Positions 5,636 through 6,251 of a stretch of DNA of 6,251 bases are shown here, piece after piece. Within the stretch, counting starts at the first letter, position 1. The number at the start of each line of letters is the position of its first letter. The notes under the pieces are model-generated. The model ran no database searches. It saw nothing but the letters and a program-made list of their open reading frames with translations, and was not told the DNA's origin. Both the position numbers and the translations under genes were made by a program. Origin of the DNA: Acidobacteriota bacterium (GTDB lineage: Bacteria; Acidobacteriota; Vicinamibacteria; Vicinamibacterales; UBA2999). The stretch is from NCBI GenBank assembly GCA_947465275.1, contig CANIAI010000153.1, positions 1-6,251 of the forward strand. The letters run 5' to 3'.

Positions 5636-6251
5636 ATGCACACCACAGAATCCCCGTCGTCCCTTTCCCCCCTGCGCCGCATGCGCGCGGAGGGCGGGTT
5701 CTCGCTGATCGACATCCTCGTGGTCGTCGGCGTCATGGGTATCGTCGCAGCGATCGCGATCCCGTCCACCCAGAGCAGCCTCGCGGCCTACCAGCTGCGG
5801 GGTGACGCGCAGCAGGTCTACAACCTCGTGACCCTCGCGAAGATGCGTGCCGCCTCGCGGTTCACGCGTGCCCGGGTCAGGGTTGACGTTGATGCGCGCA
5901 CCTACCAACTGCAGGTGTGGAACAAGACTACGGGCCGCTGGGACATCGAGGGCACCGCCATCCGGCTCTCGCGTGCCCACCGATTTGGCTTCAACGGGCT
6001 CGCGGCGGCGCCGCCGAGCACGCAGAACGCGATTGCCCTCTCGGAGCAGTGCACCGGCGATGACGGCGCGGCGATCGCCGGCACCGCGTGCATCACCTTC
6101 AATTCCCGCGGCCTGCCGATCACGATGATTGCGCCGAACACCGGACTGCTGAATCCGAGCAACGCCCTGTACCTGACCGACGCGCAGTCGCTCGTCTACG
6201 GGGTCACCGTCACCACCACCCCGCTGATCCGGTTCTGGTGGTCGCGCGCCG
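5636..6251 (+). CDS. GspH/FimT-type pseudopilin (type IV pilin-like minor pilin), 3' end beyond the window
   Basis: The frame runs open to the right edge for 205 residues with no stop yet. A 21-residue positively charged leader ends in Gly-Gly, followed by the prepilin motif GFSLIDILVV and a long hydrophobic helix (about residues 22-45) ending in AIP: the class III signal that prepilin peptidase cuts after the last Gly (Gly21). Mature position 5 is Asp26 rather than the nearly universal Glu. The globular part fits GspH/FimT: a helical extension (AYQLRGDAQQVYNLVTLAKMRAASR region), beta-rich segments, CITFNSRGLPI (152-162), and near the end YGVTVTTTPLIRFWW, matching the final strands of that family, so few residues are probably missing. 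Cys139 and Cys152 could form a disulfide. Pseudopilins of this kind prime or cap type IV pili and type II secretion pseudopili in the inner membrane. It is preceded by a sigma-54-like promoter and sits downstream of a prepilin peptidase gene. FimT (pilus) and GspH (secretion) cannot be separated from this alone. Confidence 0.9.
   Translation, partial: MHTTESPSSLSPLRRMRAEGGFSLIDILVVVGVMGIVAAIAIPSTQSSLAAYQLRGDAQQVYNLVTLAKMRAASRFTRARVRVDVDARTYQLQVWNKTTGRWDIEGTAIRLSRAHRFGFNGLAAAPPSTQNAIALSEQCTGDDGAAIAGTACITFNSRGLPITMIAPNTGLLNPSNALYLTDAQSLVYGVTVTTTPLIRFWWSRA

Noticed and set aside
5681..5683. Internal in-frame ATG as the pseudopilin start
   Set aside because: It would give a short leader and a longer 5' leader RNA, which fits the promoter better, but it has only pyrimidines upstream and no ribosome site. 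Kept as an alternative, not the main call.
5572..5980. Short minus-strand frames across the pseudopilin start
   Set aside because: They lie opposite a clear pilin signal sequence and promoter, and show no motif or ribosome site of their own.
1..6251. CRISPR array, tRNA/rRNA, insertion sequence, phage or toxin-antitoxin genes
   Set aside because: I looked on both strands for regular repeats, terminal inverted repeats, transposase or integrase motifs and small paired genes, and saw none.

Overview
The window is high-GC DNA, densely coding, with every supported gene on the + strand. Protein style and gene order suggest an Acidobacteriota genome, probably Vicinamibacteria. I base this on remembered resemblance: a thioredoxin domain that looks like the tail of a VKOR-DsbA fusion, an ABC-2 exporter pair, a TPR lipoprotein-like protein, a prepilin peptidase and a PAS histidine kinase in a row. 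No search was run, so the taxonomic call is an inference.

Layout. Positions 2-607 hold the C-terminal 201 residues of a thioredoxin-fold disulfide oxidoreductase whose start lies off the left edge. After 42 bases comes a run of five very tightly packed genes: ABC ATPase (650-1615), ABC-2 permease (1612-2424), membrane-anchored TPR-like protein (2424-3332), prepilin peptidase (3329-4120) and a PAS-containing sensor histidine kinase (4122-5411). The junctions are 4-nt overlap, 1-nt overlap, 4-nt overlap and 1-nt gap, so the five are almost certainly co-transcribed and translationally coupled. A 224-base non-coding stretch (5412-5635) follows. It holds a GC-rich hairpin, inverted repeats and a good sigma-54-type -24/-12 element just upstream of the last gene. 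That gene (5636 to the right edge, incomplete) encodes a GspH/FimT-type pseudopilin.

How the parts may fit. The prepilin peptidase would process the pseudopilin. The kinase is of the NtrB/PilS/ZraS style that commonly partners sigma-54 activators, and a sigma-54-like promoter sits between it and the pseudopilin. This recalls PilS/PilR control of pilin genes, but no response regulator is visible here. The exporter's substrate and the TPR protein's job cannot be told from the sequence. I see no CRISPR array, tRNA/rRNA, insertion sequence, phage gene or recognisable defence system. The most interesting signals are the regulatory region before the pseudopilin, the Asp at mature position 5 of that pseudopilin, and a pseudopilin-like tail on the TPR protein.
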